Part shown: positions 43,077-53,164 of the stretch, in pieces
Layout of the letters: each line of letters starts with the position of its first letter
How positions within the stretch are numbered: position 1 is the stretch's first letter
Source of the DNA: an uncultured Elusimicrobium sp.
Lineage (GTDB): Bacteria; Elusimicrobiota; Elusimicrobia; Elusimicrobiales; Elusimicrobiaceae
NCBI GenBank assembly: GCA_947305555.1
Contig: CAMZDW010000002.1
Location: 1 to 64,000, forward strand
Direction of reading: 5' to 3'
DNA length: 64,000 bases
Program-made: the position numbers and the translations under genes
Notes under the pieces: generated by a model
Databases searched by the model: none
Seen by the model: only the letters and a program-made list of their open reading frames with translations
Told to the model about the DNA's origin: nothing

Positions 43077-44147
43077 TTAATGCTCCAAAACTAATTCCTT
43101 TTTTTGTGTATAAGAAGCTAGCGCTTGCTCGATAAGACCGTTGAGGATTTCTCCGTAATCTTCGCCACAAGCCTTGAACAATTGAGGATACAAACTCGTT
43201 TCACTCATACCGGGAAGTGTATTGATTTCAGAGAAATAATAGTTCCCGTTTGCATCCATTAAAAAATCAGCACGAGCCAACCCACTTCCGCGTAAAGCGC
43301 GAAAAACAATTTCGCTATCTTGACGCATTTGCGTAGCCGTTTGAGGTGGAATATCTGCCGGAACTTTGGTTTCACAACCACCCGTAACCAAGTATTTAGC
43401 GTTATAATCAAAAAATTCCCCCACCATCGTACGCAGTTCTCCACACGCCGACGACTTTACATCAGCCCCCGTTCCATATAGGGCACAAAAAATTTCACGC
43501 GCGTGGTCAATCCCTTTTTCAATCATAACGATGGTATCGTACTGTAACGCAAAAGAAATTGCATCATGCAACTCTTCTATTTTTTTCACCTTGCGCACAC
43601 CTACCGAAGAGCCCAACCGGGCCGGTTTCACAAACACCGGTAACCCTTGCAAGCAAACCCAATCTTCTAACATTTTTTTATCATAAGGCTCCCCACGATA
43701 TACCACTTGATGAGCGAGCACAGGCACTCCGGCATTCTTAGCAACGAGTTTTGTAATTTCCTTATCCATCCCCATTGCGGAAGCCAATACTTGGCACCCT
43801 ACGTAAGGGACATCTAATGTTTCTAAAAATCCTTGCATAGTTCCATCTTCGCAGTTCGTTCCATGCAAAACCGGGAAAAATACGTCCACCTTGATGTGCC
43901 ACGAATCATCTAAAGATTGCAAAGTTCTTCCCTCTCGTAAAACGGGTGTGATAGGGAGGTCTTGCTCTGTTTTGGGCCCACACTTTTCCTGTAAAAACCA
44001 TCTGCCCTTTTTATCAATAAAAACAGGATAAACATGGTATTTGTCTGTCTGGGCAGACAAAAGGCGACAGACTTCCTGAGCACTATGCACAGAGACTTCA
44101 TGCTCAGTGGACTTTCCTCCATACAAAATAACTAAATTTAAAGGCAT
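43077..44147 (-). CDS. ddl: D-alanine--D-alanine ligase
   Basis: It makes the D-Ala-D-Ala dipeptide for peptidoglycan. It is an ATP-grasp enzyme with YGGKSTEHEVS at the N-terminus, FPVLHGTNCEDGTMQGFLE near residue 90, VKPARLGSSVGVRKV near 173 and FSEINTLPGMSETSLYPQL near 308. The 356-aa length is typical. A weak AAGAGA ribosome binding site precedes the ATG. The neighbouring murA and the ligase together support cell-wall synthesis, although a terminator lies between ddl and the preceding coiled-coil gene. Confidence 0.95.
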   Translation of the reverse strand: MPLNLVILYGGKSTEHEVSVHSAQEVCRLLSAQTDKYHVYPVFIDKKGRWFLQEKCGPKTEQDLPITPVLREGRTLQSLDDSWHIKVDVFFPVLHGTNCEDGTMQGFLETLDVPYVGCQVLASAMGMDKEITKLVAKNAGVPVLAHQVVYRGEPYDKKMLEDWVCLQGLPVFVKPARLGSSVGVRKVKKIEELHDAISFALQYDTIVMIEKGIDHAREIFCALYGTGADVKSSACGELRTMVGEFFDYNAKYLVTGGCETKVPADIPPQTATQMRQDSEIVFRALRGSGLARADFLMDANGNYYFSEINTLPGMSETSLYPQLFKACGEDYGEILNGLIEQALASYTQKKELVLEH

Positions 44148-44160
44148 ATATATTCTCTTT

Positions 44161-44185
44161 AAAAAGGCCTGATTGTAATCAGGCC
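44161..44185 (-). terminator. Intrinsic terminator after the coiled-coil gene
   Basis: The stem ggcctgat/atcaggcc with a 4-nt loop is followed on the minus strand by five T. It lies between the coiled-coil gene and ddl. Confidence 0.85.
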
Positions 44186-44193
44186 GTGGTAAA

Positions 44194-46089
44194 TTATTTA
44201 TCTTCTCGAAAAAGTGACCATTTCATTCGGCCGATAAAGCTATCTGTCTTTTCCAAGAAATCTTCCCCTTCATCCACTTGAGGAGGCTGAGGAATCGGTT
44301 TGGCTACTTTAATTTCAGGCAAATCCGCTGAAGTCGTCACCGGGACCTTAGCGTGCGTTCTTACTGTAACAGGTCCATCAAACAAAGGAGCTCCCGGAGG
44401 AATAGTTTTTTCTTGGTTTTCGCTAGAAGAAGTCGGACGGGCCGCGGTCTCCCCTGTGGGAGCGGCAGTTTCTTTCGCAAGAGTTTGCGAAACTGGCTTA
44501 GAAACGTTTGACTCCTGTTGTTCTGACTTTTTACCCTGCACCAAGCGAACCGCCAACAAAGCAGCACTTTGGTTACGCAGTTCCTGATTCTCTTGGTGTA
44601 AGGCTTGTTTTTCATCCATCAAAAAATCTGCTTTTTCATGCCAGTCTTTTGCCTGACGAGCCAGGGTTTCTTTTTCATCACTTAACTGCAAAGCAGCTGC
44701 CCGGGCCGCTTCTTTTTCTTGGGCTAATGCAGCATTGGCTTCTGTCAGCTGAACTACCTTTTCCTCTACAGATCTTTTGGCGTGAGATAGAGCTTCCGTG
44801 CGCGTCATTAATACTTCGCGGTCCTGTTCGGCCGAACGAGCACGCATTTCATAAGAAACTTTTTCCTCTTCCCAGCGGCTTTTTTCTTCCGCAAGATGTT
44901 CATTTTGCTGGCTAAGCACCTCTATGCGTTGTTTAAGCTGAGCAATGACCGTATCGTTTTGATTAATCTTGCCCATCAATTCTTTAAAATTCTTTTCAAG
45001 CAATTCTTTTTCGCCGCGGACTGTTTCCAAAGCTTTTTGAGCAACTTGTAACTCTTCTGTTAATTTTTCGCGTTGCGATTCTAATGCACGTAAACGTTGC
45101 GCAAACACATCCAATTGTTGCTTGGAGGTTTGACTGTGATCGCGCTGGATGGAAGCAATCTGCGCCTTCAGCAGAGCCACTTCTTTTTCTTTCTCTGTTA
45201 ATTTAGCCAAGACCTGTTCTTTTTCCTGGGCGGCACGTTGCAACTTAACATTTTGGACGCGTAATGCTTCTATTTCTTCCACTTGCTTCATACAAGTGGC
45301 TGAAATTTCTTGCAATTGTGTTTCCAAACTGTTTACTTTTTGTTCATATTCCTGACGTACGGAAATGATACGTCCCTCAAAATCAAACGATTTAAATTTT
45401 TCTTCAGCTTCCGTCAGTTGTTCACGCAACAGTAAAATTTCTTTAGCTTGCTCGGCTGATTTTTTAAGTGCGGCCATTTTTTCATGCTGTACTTTTTTAA
45501 TTTCACGATCCAAAGCACTGTTAACCGCCTTTAATTGTGAGGCTTTTTGATGTAGGCTGGCAATAATTCTTTCCCGTTCTTCCTGCGCCTGACGACGGCG
45601 TTGTTCCAAAAACGCACGATAAGTCTCGGGTTCATACTGATACATATCTGCCGGAGCAGTCGTTAGCGGACGCGGTGCCGTATCAAAACCGCGCTGTACA
45701 TCTGCGGACGGAAACGGCGGAATATAGGTTTGTTGTTGTGCTCGGGTTAAATTTTCAACGCTGGCTCTTAAATTAGCAATCGTATGCGACAAATGCTCTA
45801 CAAAAGCGTCCCGATCTTTTTGGCTGGAGATAGCTTGGCGTTGCTGAGCAAGTTCAGCTAAAATGAGTTGGTTTTGCCCGGTCGTAGCATCAAAGCGGGC
45901 TTCCAATTCTTCAATTTTTTGTTCTAATTTCTCAAAGGTTTTTTCGTATTGTGAAGCGGCCGGCGAAAACTTCTTTTCCGTCGAAAGAACATCTTCCTCC
46001 AATTCAGTATGAGGGGAAGTTTCTTTAAACTTTTCCAAAAATTGCGTTATTTCGCTTCGTCCATCTAATGGATTATTTTCTAAAGGCAT
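44194..46089 (-). CDS. Long coiled-coil protein (631 aa)
   Basis: The start is the ATG at 46089, preceded by GGCGGAG; the triplet just upstream is a TTG. Residues about 50-100 and 150-500 are rich in heptad-like E/K/Q/L repeats, predicting a long coiled coil (for example EKTFEKLEQKIEELEARF). The C-terminal 100 residues are P/T/V-rich and probably disordered, ending with a short basic-aromatic segment (GRMKWSLFRED). No signal peptide or transmembrane segment is visible, so it is likely cytoplasmic or peripherally attached. It may be a scaffold or cytoskeleton-like protein; nothing in the sequence identifies a function. Confidence 0.75.
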   Translation of the reverse strand: MPLENNPLDGRSEITQFLEKFKETSPHTELEEDVLSTEKKFSPAASQYEKTFEKLEQKIEELEARFDATTGQNQLILAELAQQRQAISSQKDRDAFVEHLSHTIANLRASVENLTRAQQQTYIPPFPSADVQRGFDTAPRPLTTAPADMYQYEPETYRAFLEQRRRQAQEERERIIASLHQKASQLKAVNSALDREIKKVQHEKMAALKKSAEQAKEILLLREQLTEAEEKFKSFDFEGRIISVRQEYEQKVNSLETQLQEISATCMKQVEEIEALRVQNVKLQRAAQEKEQVLAKLTEKEKEVALLKAQIASIQRDHSQTSKQQLDVFAQRLRALESQREKLTEELQVAQKALETVRGEKELLEKNFKELMGKINQNDTVIAQLKQRIEVLSQQNEHLAEEKSRWEEEKVSYEMRARSAEQDREVLMTRTEALSHAKRSVEEKVVQLTEANAALAQEKEAARAAALQLSDEKETLARQAKDWHEKADFLMDEKQALHQENQELRNQSAALLAVRLVQGKKSEQQESNVSKPVSQTLAKETAAPTGETAARPTSSSENQEKTIPPGAPLFDGPVTVRTHAKVPVTTSADLPEIKVAKPIPQPPQVDEGEDFLEKTDSFIGRMKWSLFREDK

Positions 46090-46155
46090 CAAAATCTCCG
46101 CCGTAATTACTTACATTAAATTTAACCACAAACATCGGCACACTGTCAACTAATT

Positions 46156-47415
46156 TTAAGACGGACGGCAAGAGGATGCTTCCGTTTGGGGTATTAATGT
46201 GGGGCGAACCGCCCCTATCAAGTAAAATGAACCTGTACAAAGCACATAGGGTGCTAAGGAAGTTGCACGACGAACAGCTGCCTTTATATCCGGTTCCCAA
46301 CACATTCCATCCTTTAAAAAAGGCTGTATTGTTTTTCCATCTACAGCTCGTTCGGAATGCGGCCTTGTGATAATAATATTTTTAAAATGGGTAGCCAACC
46401 GCTTAAGCATCGTGTAAAAATCTTTGTCTTTATTAAATCCGCACACGAGTACTGTCTGTTTGACAAACGGTGTTTGTTGCCAAAAATCCATCAACGCGTT
46501 TATCGCTTGCGGATTATGTGCACCATCAAGAATGAAGGTATTTTTCCCTGTTTTAATAATTTCAAAACGACCAGGAATTTGCACCGTTTCGAACGCTTTC
46601 AATATAGCCGTTTCCTCTACACCTAAAAATCGCGCGACTTGCCACACTAAACACGCATTAATCGGTTGGCATTTTCCCAGTAAATGCAATGGATAAATTT
46701 TCTCTTCTTTTTCGAGAAGCCAATTTCCGCGTGTCCAATCAATTTGTTTTCCTAAAAAAGGGTTGCCTTCCTCTACAAAATAAGCCGGGCTTTTTTGAGC
46801 AGTTGCGGTGTGCTCAATGATCGTACGAGCTACCGCATTAACCGGGCCGCACCAGACGGGCACGCCGGGTTTAATAATGCCTGCTTTTTCCGCAGCAATT
46901 TTTTCAATTGTATTTCCTAATAATTGTGTATGGTCCAACCCAACAGATGTAATGATACACCCACGCGGCTCACAAACGTTCGTCGGATCTTTTCGGCCGC
47001 CAAGGCCTGTTTCCAACACGACATAATCACATTTTTTTTCAGCAAAATAAACAAAGCAAGTGGCCGTTAAAATTTCAAAGAAATTTAATTTTTCTTGCTC
47101 TTGGGCAAACACCTTTTGTACGCAGCGTACAAAATCTTGCGGCGAAATCGTTTCATCATCAACCGAAATGCGCTCGGTAGGATTTACTAGATGCGGCGAC
47201 ACAAAAAGCCCGGTCTTCTTCCCTGCGCACGTTAATGCGTGGGCTAGTAACATGCAAACAGATCCTTTTCCGTTCGTGCCCGCCACGTGAACAATTTGAA
47301 ATGAATTTTGCGGATTATGCAGACGGGAAAGCAACTGCGAAAAAGCACAAAGCCCCGCTCCAAAACCGGGGCCTTGCCGTTTAGAAATTTGAAGAAACAC
47401 CTCGTTAAAATTCAT
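46156..47415 (-). CDS. folC: Bifunctional folylpolyglutamate synthase/dihydrofolate synthase
   Basis: FolC adds glutamate to dihydropteroate and to folates. The start at 47415 gives MNFNEVFLQISK and overlaps the murA end by 11 nt. Motifs are HVAGTNGKGSVCML near residue 45 (P-loop), VSPHLVNPTERI near 72, TSVGLDHTQLLGNTIEKIAAEKAGIIKPG near 140-170 and the ILDGAHNPQAI segment near 305. The 419-aa length is standard. It follows murA in the same unit. Confidence 0.94.
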   Translation of the reverse strand: MNFNEVFLQISKRQGPGFGAGLCAFSQLLSRLHNPQNSFQIVHVAGTNGKGSVCMLLAHALTCAGKKTGLFVSPHLVNPTERISVDDETISPQDFVRCVQKVFAQEQEKLNFFEILTATCFVYFAEKKCDYVVLETGLGGRKDPTNVCEPRGCIITSVGLDHTQLLGNTIEKIAAEKAGIIKPGVPVWCGPVNAVARTIIEHTATAQKSPAYFVEEGNPFLGKQIDWTRGNWLLEKEEKIYPLHLLGKCQPINACLVWQVARFLGVEETAILKAFETVQIPGRFEIIKTGKNTFILDGAHNPQAINALMDFWQQTPFVKQTVLVCGFNKDKDFYTMLKRLATHFKNIIITRPHSERAVDGKTIQPFLKDGMCWEPDIKAAVRRATSLAPYVLCTGSFYLIGAVRPTLIPQTEASSCRPS

Positions 47416-48676
47416 TTTTATCAGGATTAAAGCGGACAATATCCGCACCAAGCGCGGTCAATTTTTGTTCTAAATTTTCATATCCGCGATCGATGTGATA
47501 CACGCGTTCCACTTCCGTTTCTCCCTCAGCACAAAGGCCCGCCATCACAAGCGCAAACCCACCGCGCAAATCAGAAGACTGAACGTGTGCTGCAGACAAT
47601 TTTTTAACACCGGTTACACGCGCGACGCTTTTTTCTGTAGCAATATCAGCCCCCATACGGACTAATTCTGGAGCATGCATAAAACGGTTTTCAAAAATAT
47701 CTTCATCGATTTCTGCCGTTCCCTCGCACAGCGTCATTAGCGTCATCCAAGGGGCTTGCAAATCCGTTGCAAAACCCGGATAGGGGGCCGTGCGCACACG
47801 GAGTGCTTTAATTGGGCCTTCATATGGGTGAACGTGCACACTGTCTTCGGTAACAGTTAGGGTAAAGCCAGCCTCTTGTAAATCTTCCAACAAAATAGAA
47901 TTATGTTCCGGTACGCAATTTTTAACTGTTACATCTCCACGCGTTACAGCTGCTGCTAAAATAAATGAACCCGTTTCGATGCGGTCCGCCACTACAGTAT
48001 GTTCTGCCCCATGCAATACTTGCTGACCACGGATAACAAGCCGGCCCTTATCGTCTGAGTGAATAGCCGCGCCCATTTTATTTAAAAAAGCGATCACATC
48101 ATCTATTTCCGGCTCTTTAGCCACATTTTCTAAAACAGTTTCCCCTTTGATTAAGCACGCACACATCAGCAAGTTCTGCGTTGCTCCTACACTGGGAAAA
48201 CGGAGTACAATCTTGGCTGGTTTCAATTTTTTGGCTTCAATAATGACGTTACCGGCTTTTGTTTTGCACGTAGCTCCCAGCCGCTCAAAACCTTTCAAAT
48301 GAATATCCACCGGTCGTACTCCGATTGCACAACCGCCGGGAAGCGGAATTTCCGCTTTTTTAAAGCGCGTTAAGAGCGGCCCTGCCACCCAAAAACTTGC
48401 GCGCATTTGTTTAACCAGTTCGTAAGGCAAATTATTTTTCAAAGGACCATTTGCCGTAATGGTAACGGTATTATTTTTATATTCTATTTTCTTTCCCAAA
48501 TACTCTAAAATTTTAAGTGTGGTACGCACGTCGCGCAAATTGGGGACCCGGTGCAAAACACAAGGTTCATCCGTTAATAGTGTTGCAACTAAAATAGGAA
48601 GTGCCGCATTTTTACTGCCACTGATTTCCACCGAACCTTGCAATTTTTTTCCACCATGAATTTTAAATCGATCCAT
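47405..48676 (-). CDS. murA: UDP-N-acetylglucosamine 1-carboxyvinyltransferase
   Basis: MurA catalyses the first committed step of peptidoglycan synthesis, the transfer of enolpyruvate to UDP-GlcNAc. The start at 48676 (MDRFKIHGGKKLQGSVEISGSKNAALP) has a GGGAGA ribosome binding site 7 nt upstream. The catalytic loop PGGCAIGVRPVDIHLKGF near residue 112 retains the cysteine that fosfomycin attacks. Other family segments are FPSVGATQNLLM near 163 and TAPYPGFATDLQAPWMT near 300. The length of 423 aa is normal. It lies between prmC and folC. Confidence 0.96.
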   Translation of the reverse strand: MDRFKIHGGKKLQGSVEISGSKNAALPILVATLLTDEPCVLHRVPNLRDVRTTLKILEYLGKKIEYKNNTVTITANGPLKNNLPYELVKQMRASFWVAGPLLTRFKKAEIPLPGGCAIGVRPVDIHLKGFERLGATCKTKAGNVIIEAKKLKPAKIVLRFPSVGATQNLLMCACLIKGETVLENVAKEPEIDDVIAFLNKMGAAIHSDDKGRLVIRGQQVLHGAEHTVVADRIETGSFILAAAVTRGDVTVKNCVPEHNSILLEDLQEAGFTLTVTEDSVHVHPYEGPIKALRVRTAPYPGFATDLQAPWMTLMTLCEGTAEIDEDIFENRFMHAPELVRMGADIATEKSVARVTGVKKLSAAHVQSSDLRGGFALVMAGLCAEGETEVERVYHIDRGYENLEQKLTALGADIVRFNPDKNEF

Positions 48677-48695
48677 AAATGAGTCTCCCAAGAAC

Positions 48696-49544
48696 TTAAT
48701 TTTTTTGTGCTAGAACAAAACGCTCTATTCCCACTATATCTTTTTTGACGGTTGCATGCCACCCGATTTCAGCCAGTCCACGAGCTACTGCCGTTGCTTG
48801 GCCTTTGCAAAGTTCTAGCGCCAAGACTCCCCCCGGGTTAAGATAACTGTCCGCCGCGTTGCAAATTTCGCGCACAATATCTAAACCATCCGCACCGCCA
48901 TCTAGCGCTAAGCGCGGCTCATGCAATACTTCGCGCGTGAGAGTACCGACTATGTTACTAGGAATATACGGCGGATTAGAGATGATTAAATCAAATGTAC
49001 CTTGGACGTTTTCCCACACGTTACTTTGAAGTAGATGTACTTGTTCCTGACGGCGGAATTTTTTTACATTCTCTTGTGCAACTGCCAATGCTTTTGGCGA
49101 AATATCCACCGCTAAAATTTGCGCCTTTGGAAATTTAGCCGCCAGTGCCAGTGCAATACATCCGCTCCCGGTGCACATATCCAAAAAAGTAAGTGGAGCC
49201 CGGCGGTCAAAAAGCGTCCCCACAAATTCCACCAATTCTTCCGTTTCCGGCCGCGGTGTTAATACGTCTGGCGAAACAAGAATATCCATTCCGCAGAACG
49301 GTTGATATCCTACAATATGCGACAAGGGTTCCCCGGCCGCTTTGCGCTGAATATACCGCTGGAATTGTGTATTTTCTTGAGCAGATAATTCATATTCCGG
49401 ATGTGCGAGCACCCACGTGCGCGAAACATTCAGCACACATGCCAAAAGCCACTGTGCATTGGCCTCAGGTTCATCACTTTCGGCTGTTTCTAGTTGGGAA
49501 ATAGCCCCGGGTAAAAGCGTATGGATGGACAAAGCAGCCGTCAT
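48696..49544 (-). CDS. prmC: Peptide chain release factor N5-glutamine methyltransferase
   Basis: PrmC methylates the glutamine of the GGQ motif in release factors. Motifs are [14 protein letters not shown] near residue 93, [16 protein letters not shown] near 118 (SAM binding) and the catalytic [10 protein letters not shown] near 187. The start overlaps the prfA stop by 4 nt (ATGA), so its substrate is encoded directly upstream. The 282-aa length is standard. Confidence 0.95.
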   Translation of the reverse strand: MTAALSIHTLLPGAISQLETAESDEPEANAQWLLACVLNVSRTWVLAHPEYELSAQENTQFQRYIQRKAAGEPLSHIVGYQPFCGMDILVSPDVLTPRPETEELVEFVGTLFDRRAPLTFLDMCTGSGCIALALAAKFPKAQILAVDISPKALAVAQENVKKFRRQEQVHLLQSNVWENVQGTFDLIISNPPYIPSNIVGTLTREVLHEPRLALDGGADGLDIVREICNAADSYLNPGGVLALELCKGQATAVARGLAEIGWHATVKKDIVGIERFVLAQKN

Positions 49545-50599
49545 AATTGCAGATTTTTGAGTTTTTGCTCTACGCGAAACGCGCGCAAATCTTCTAAAAT
49601 CGGCTCAATGTTTCCTTCCATAATTTCCATAATGTTATGGTAGGAAATATCGGTACGGTGGTCGGTCACGCGGCTTTGTGGGAAGTTATACGTGCGGATT
49701 TTTTCCGAGCGGTCCCCCGTGCCTACTTGCGATTTACGCTCGTCATAAATTTCTTTATTGCGTTTCTCTTCTTCAATTTGATAAAGTTTGGCGCGCAACA
49801 TAGCCATGGCTTTTTCGCGGTTTGCCCCCTGGTGGCGTTCTTCCCGGCAGGAAACTACAATGCCGGTAGGCTTGTGTAAAATACGCACAGCCGTTTCTAC
49901 TTTGTTAACGTTTTGACCGCCCGCACCGCCGGAACGACATGTTTCCATTTCTAAATCTTCCGGACGAATTTCAATATCAATATCCTCCGCTTCCGGCATA
50001 ATAGCTACAGTAACGGTAGAGGTGTGCACGCGCCCGGAAGTTTCCGTATCCGGCACGCGTTGTACGCGATGTGTTCCGGCTTCGGTACGCAACCAAGAAT
50101 AAGCCCCGTCTCCTTTAATAAACATACTGACGTATTTACAGCCTTTTAAACCGGTCGGCGTAAATTCCAAAATTTCGGTGCTCCAGCCTTTCGTTTGGGC
50201 AAAGTGCTGATACACGCGTAACAGTTCTGCCGCGAACAAAGCCGATTCATCCCCCCCGGCACCGGGACGAATTTCCAAATAAATATTTTTGGAATCATTA
50301 GGATCCGGCGGAATGACCAAAATGCGCAGTTCCTTTTGAAGCACCGGCAATTTAGCTTCCAGTTCCGCCAGTTCTTCAGCCGCCATTTTGACCAGTTCTT
50401 TATCTTCCCCGGCTTCAATCATGGCGCGATCATCCGCAATAGCTTTTTCAACCGAGTTTAATTCTTGTTCTTTTTCAATAATCGGTTTTAAAAATGCATG
50501 GCGTTTGGCCTTATTAGCCAATTCTTTACCGGATAAATTGCCGGAAGATAATTCCCCTTCCAGCTGCTTAAATTCTGCTACGTATTTAGAAGTATCCAT
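49541..50599 (-). CDS. prfA: Peptide chain release factor 1
   Basis: RF1 terminates translation at UAA and UAG. The codon-recognition tripeptide is in [15 protein letters not shown] (P-D-T), and the catalytic GGQ is in [13 protein letters not shown] near residue 227. The 352-aa length is standard. A GGAAGGGATG ribosome binding site precedes the ATG. It lies downstream of rpmE and overlaps prmC, a common prfA-prmC arrangement. Confidence 0.96.
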   Translation of the reverse strand: MDTSKYVAEFKQLEGELSSGNLSGKELANKAKRHAFLKPIIEKEQELNSVEKAIADDRAMIEAGEDKELVKMAAEELAELEAKLPVLQKELRILVIPPDPNDSKNIYLEIRPGAGGDESALFAAELLRVYQHFAQTKGWSTEILEFTPTGLKGCKYVSMFIKGDGAYSWLRTEAGTHRVQRVPDTETSGRVHTSTVTVAIMPEAEDIDIEIRPEDLEMETCRSGGAGGQNVNKVETAVRILHKPTGIVVSCREERHQGANREKAMAMLRAKLYQIEEEKRNKEIYDERKSQVGTGDRSEKIRTYNFPQSRVTDHRTDISYHNIMEIMEGNIEPILEDLRAFRVEQKLKNLQL

Positions 50600-50624
50600 A
50601 TGTTCATCCCTTCCGTTTACAAAG

Positions 50625-50661
50625 AAAAAGAGCAGACACCTTACGGTTGTCTGCTCTTTTT
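50625..50661 (-). terminator. Intrinsic terminator between rpmE and prfA
   Basis: A 14-bp stem aaaaagagcagaca/tgtctgctcttttt has a 9-nt loop. It lies 12 nt after the rpmE stop codon. The symmetric A/T ends mean it could work in both directions; partial readthrough would feed prfA. Confidence 0.85.
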
Positions 50662-50672
50662 AAAATGCGTTG

Positions 50673-51035
50673 CTATTTAGCTTCGGCTTTTGCTTCTGTT
50701 TTAGCGGCTTTAGGAGCTGCTTTTTTGGCGGCTTTTTTAGCCGGAGCAGCCGCTTTCTTGGCAACTGCCGGTTTGCGCGCTAGTTTTGCTTTAGCCTTTA
50801 CTTCCGTTTTCGGTTTGCGGACCAAAGTTTTACCCTCGGTTTTCGCATAGCGTTTATTAAATTTATCTACCATACCTTCGGTATCCAACAATTTTTGTTT
50901 GCCGGTAAAGAACGGATGGCAAGCGGAGCAAATGTCCAATTTCAAATTTTTAACTGTGGAACGGGTCATAAATTTGTTACCGCAAGCGCAGGTAACTTCC
51001 ACAAATTCATAAGTAGGATGTATTTTTTCTTTCAT
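50673..51035 (-). CDS. rpmE: Ribosomal protein L31 with lysine/alanine-rich tail
   Basis: The first 70 residues match zinc-type L31 of the large subunit: [45 protein letters not shown] and [10 protein letters not shown], with four zinc-ligand cysteines. The protein then continues for about 50 residues of a K/A/P-rich tail (72-120), roughly doubling the usual 70-aa length. The GAAAGGAAG ribosome binding site and a TACAAT promoter lie upstream. The tail is probably disordered and may contact rRNA; a similar lysine-rich tail occurs on the sigma factor encoded at 62068. Confidence 0.94.
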   Translation of the reverse strand: MKEKIHPTYEFVEVTCACGNKFMTRSTVKNLKLDICSACHPFFTGKQKLLDTEGMVDKFNKRYAKTEGKTLVRKPKTEVKAKAKLARKPAVAKKAAAPAKKAAKKAAPKAAKTEAKAEAK

Positions 51036-51069
51036 TTTCTTCTTCCTTTCTAAAATCTATATATATATT

Positions 51070-51075
51070 ATTGTA
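51070..51075 (-). promoter_or_regulatory. -10 box (TACAAT) of rpmE
   Basis: On the minus strand GGTACAATAAT lies about 35 nt upstream of the rpmE ATG, leaving a short leader with a strong ribosome binding site. A TTTCAA 17 nt upstream could be the -35. Confidence 0.5.
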
Positions 51076-51120
51076 CCATATCTAACAATTTTTTGAAACA
51101 ATTTTTCAATTCACGCCGTA

Positions 51121-52563
51121 CTAAAACGCGCCGGTCTCCATTTGTTTGAAGAAATCTTTGTTCGATTTCGTAGTCGATAACCGTTCCAGCAGCATGGTCA
51201 TCGCATCCACCGGGCCTAACGGCGCAAGCACTTTGCGCAAAATCCACACTTTGTTCAGTTCGTCTTCGGTAAGCAGTAAATTTTCCTTGCGCGTGGAACT
51301 GCGGTTAATATCCACCGCCGGGAAAATACGACGCTCTGACAATTTGCGGTCCAAACACAACTCGCTATTACCGGTTCCTTTGAATTCTTCAAAGATAACT
51401 TCATCCATGCGGCTGCCGGTTTCAATCATAGCCGTTGCAATAATGGTCAGAGATCCCCCCTCTTCAATATTACGCGCGGCCCCCAAAAAGCGTTTAGGCT
51501 TTTGCAGTGAGGTTGCTTCCACACCGCCAGACAATACACGGCCGGAGGAAGGCGCCACTGTGTTATAGGCGCGCGCTAGACGAGTAATGGAATCTAATAA
51601 AATGACCACGTCCTTGCCCATTTCGGCTTGACGTTTAGCTTTTTCAATGACCATCTCTGCCACTTGTACATGACGATCGGCCGGTTCGTCAAACGTAGAG
51701 GCAATCACTTCACCTTTAACGCTACGACTCATTTCGGTTACCTCTTCCGGACGTTCATCAATTAAAAGAACCATTAGCACCGTATCTTTATAATTTTCCG
51801 CCAGTGAGTGCGCAATCGCTTGCAAAATCATCGTTTTACCGCTTTTGGGCGGAGCCACAATGAGCGCGCGCTGCCCTTTGCCAATAGGAGCAATCAAATC
51901 AATCACCCGTTGGGTCAGTGCGTTTTTATCAATTTCCAATGTAAATCGTTCGTTAGGATGAAGCGGAGTCAAGTTTTCAAACAACGGGCGGTTATACACT
52001 TTATCAGAGTCTAATCCATTTACTTTTTGCACCTGGAGCATGGCAAAATAACGTTCGTTATCTTTGGGAGGGCGGATCAGTCCTTCTATCGTATCGCCTT
52101 TACGCAAGCCAAAGCGTTTAATTTGGGAAGGCGATACATAAATATCTTCTCCCCCGGCCAAATAGTTATTTTCTTCCGAACGCAAGAAACCAAATCCATC
52201 GGGCAAAATTTCCAGCACACCACCACCATAAACTGAACCGTTTTGCTTGGCTTGCACAGCCACAATACGCCCAATGAGCTCTTGTTTGCGTAAGCTGGCA
52301 ATGTCTTCCATATTATAATTAATGGCTAATTTGGTCAGCTCGGCCATGCTCAATTTATTTAACGCACGCGCATCCATTGGTTTGGCACCGTTTGGTTGGC
52401 GCGGAGGTTGCGCTTGATGGTTCGGGCGATTGCCCGGGCGATTATTATTCCGTTTATCAAACGTACGCGGACGTTCCGATTTGACAACCGGTTCCTCTGT
52501 TTTGACAGACTTTGTTTCTTTGGCAGGTTGTTCTTGTTTTTCCTGCGGTTTGTTTTCTTCCAT
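51121..52563 (-). CDS. rho: Transcription termination factor Rho
   Basis: Rho is a hexameric RNA-dependent ATPase that ends transcription. After a low-complexity N-terminal extension of about 65 residues rich in K, E, N, P and Q come the Rho N-terminal helical domain ([14 protein letters not shown]), the cold-shock-like RNA-binding domain ([11 protein letters not shown] near residue 120) and the ATPase core. The core has Walker [10 protein letters not shown] near 238 and [15 protein letters not shown] near 320. The 480-aa length reflects the N-terminal extension. The ATG has an AAAGGAG ribosome binding site. It is followed by rpmE. Confidence 0.96.
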   Translation of the reverse strand: MEENKPQEKQEQPAKETKSVKTEEPVVKSERPRTFDKRNNNRPGNRPNHQAQPPRQPNGAKPMDARALNKLSMAELTKLAINYNMEDIASLRKQELIGRIVAVQAKQNGSVYGGGVLEILPDGFGFLRSEENNYLAGGEDIYVSPSQIKRFGLRKGDTIEGLIRPPKDNERYFAMLQVQKVNGLDSDKVYNRPLFENLTPLHPNERFTLEIDKNALTQRVIDLIAPIGKGQRALIVAPPKSGKTMILQAIAHSLAENYKDTVLMVLLIDERPEEVTEMSRSVKGEVIASTFDEPADRHVQVAEMVIEKAKRQAEMGKDVVILLDSITRLARAYNTVAPSSGRVLSGGVEATSLQKPKRFLGAARNIEEGGSLTIIATAMIETGSRMDEVIFEEFKGTGNSELCLDRKLSERRIFPAVDINRSSTRKENLLLTEDELNKVWILRKVLAPLGPVDAMTMLLERLSTTKSNKDFFKQMETGAF

Positions 52564-52573
52564 GGTGACTCCT

Positions 52574-53164
52574 TTAAAAATGATAAATCTGTTTCAGTGC
52601 CTTGTACAGCCGGGTTATTTTTCTTTCTAATTGCGTTACAGTGGTATCATTCCCTACACAAATATCTGCCCGGCGAATTTTTTCCGCTTCCGGCAACTGG
52701 GCTTTGATACGGCGCAAATATTCCGCTTTTTTCACACCACGCGTAGCCAAACGGGCGATTTGAGATTTTGTTCCCCCGGTAATCAACACGGTTACATCAA
52801 CCCGGTCTTCCCATCCGGCTTCAAAAAGCAAAGGCAGCTCTAACACCCAACAACGTTTTTTTGAACGGCGGATTTGAGAGGTCATTTCCTGCCATACCAG
52901 CGGATGTAAAAAGGCTTCTAACTTCTTACGAGCTGTAGAATCTTTGAATACCCGCTCCGCAATGACAGCGGCTTGCACAGAACCAAACCACGCACGCACT
53001 TGCTTTTGTACTGCTTTTTTTTGGTATAGCTGCCCGACGATCTCATCAGCGGATAAAACAGCCGCTCCCAACTTTTTAAAACAGTTTAATGCCGTGCTTT
53101 TACCGCTGGCCATGCTGCCGGTAAGACCAATCAAAATTTTGCTGGAAGACAACGTCCCGGTCAT
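52574..53164 (-). CDS. coaE: Dephospho-CoA kinase
   Basis: CoaE phosphorylates dephospho-CoA, the last step of coenzyme A synthesis. The P-loop is [12 protein letters not shown] near residue 14, followed by LSADEIV and the [12 protein letters not shown] segment near 107. The start at 53164 overlaps the polA stop (ATGA); an upstream in-frame ATG would extend further into polA. The length of 196 aa is standard. polA-coaE-rho is a common order in several phyla. Confidence 0.94.
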   Translation of the reverse strand: MTGTLSSSKILIGLTGSMASGKSTALNCFKKLGAAVLSADEIVGQLYQKKAVQKQVRAWFGSVQAAVIAERVFKDSTARKKLEAFLHPLVWQEMTSQIRRSKKRCWVLELPLLFEAGWEDRVDVTVLITGGTKSQIARLATRGVKKAEYLRRIKAQLPEAEKIRRADICVGNDTTVTQLERKITRLYKALKQIYHF

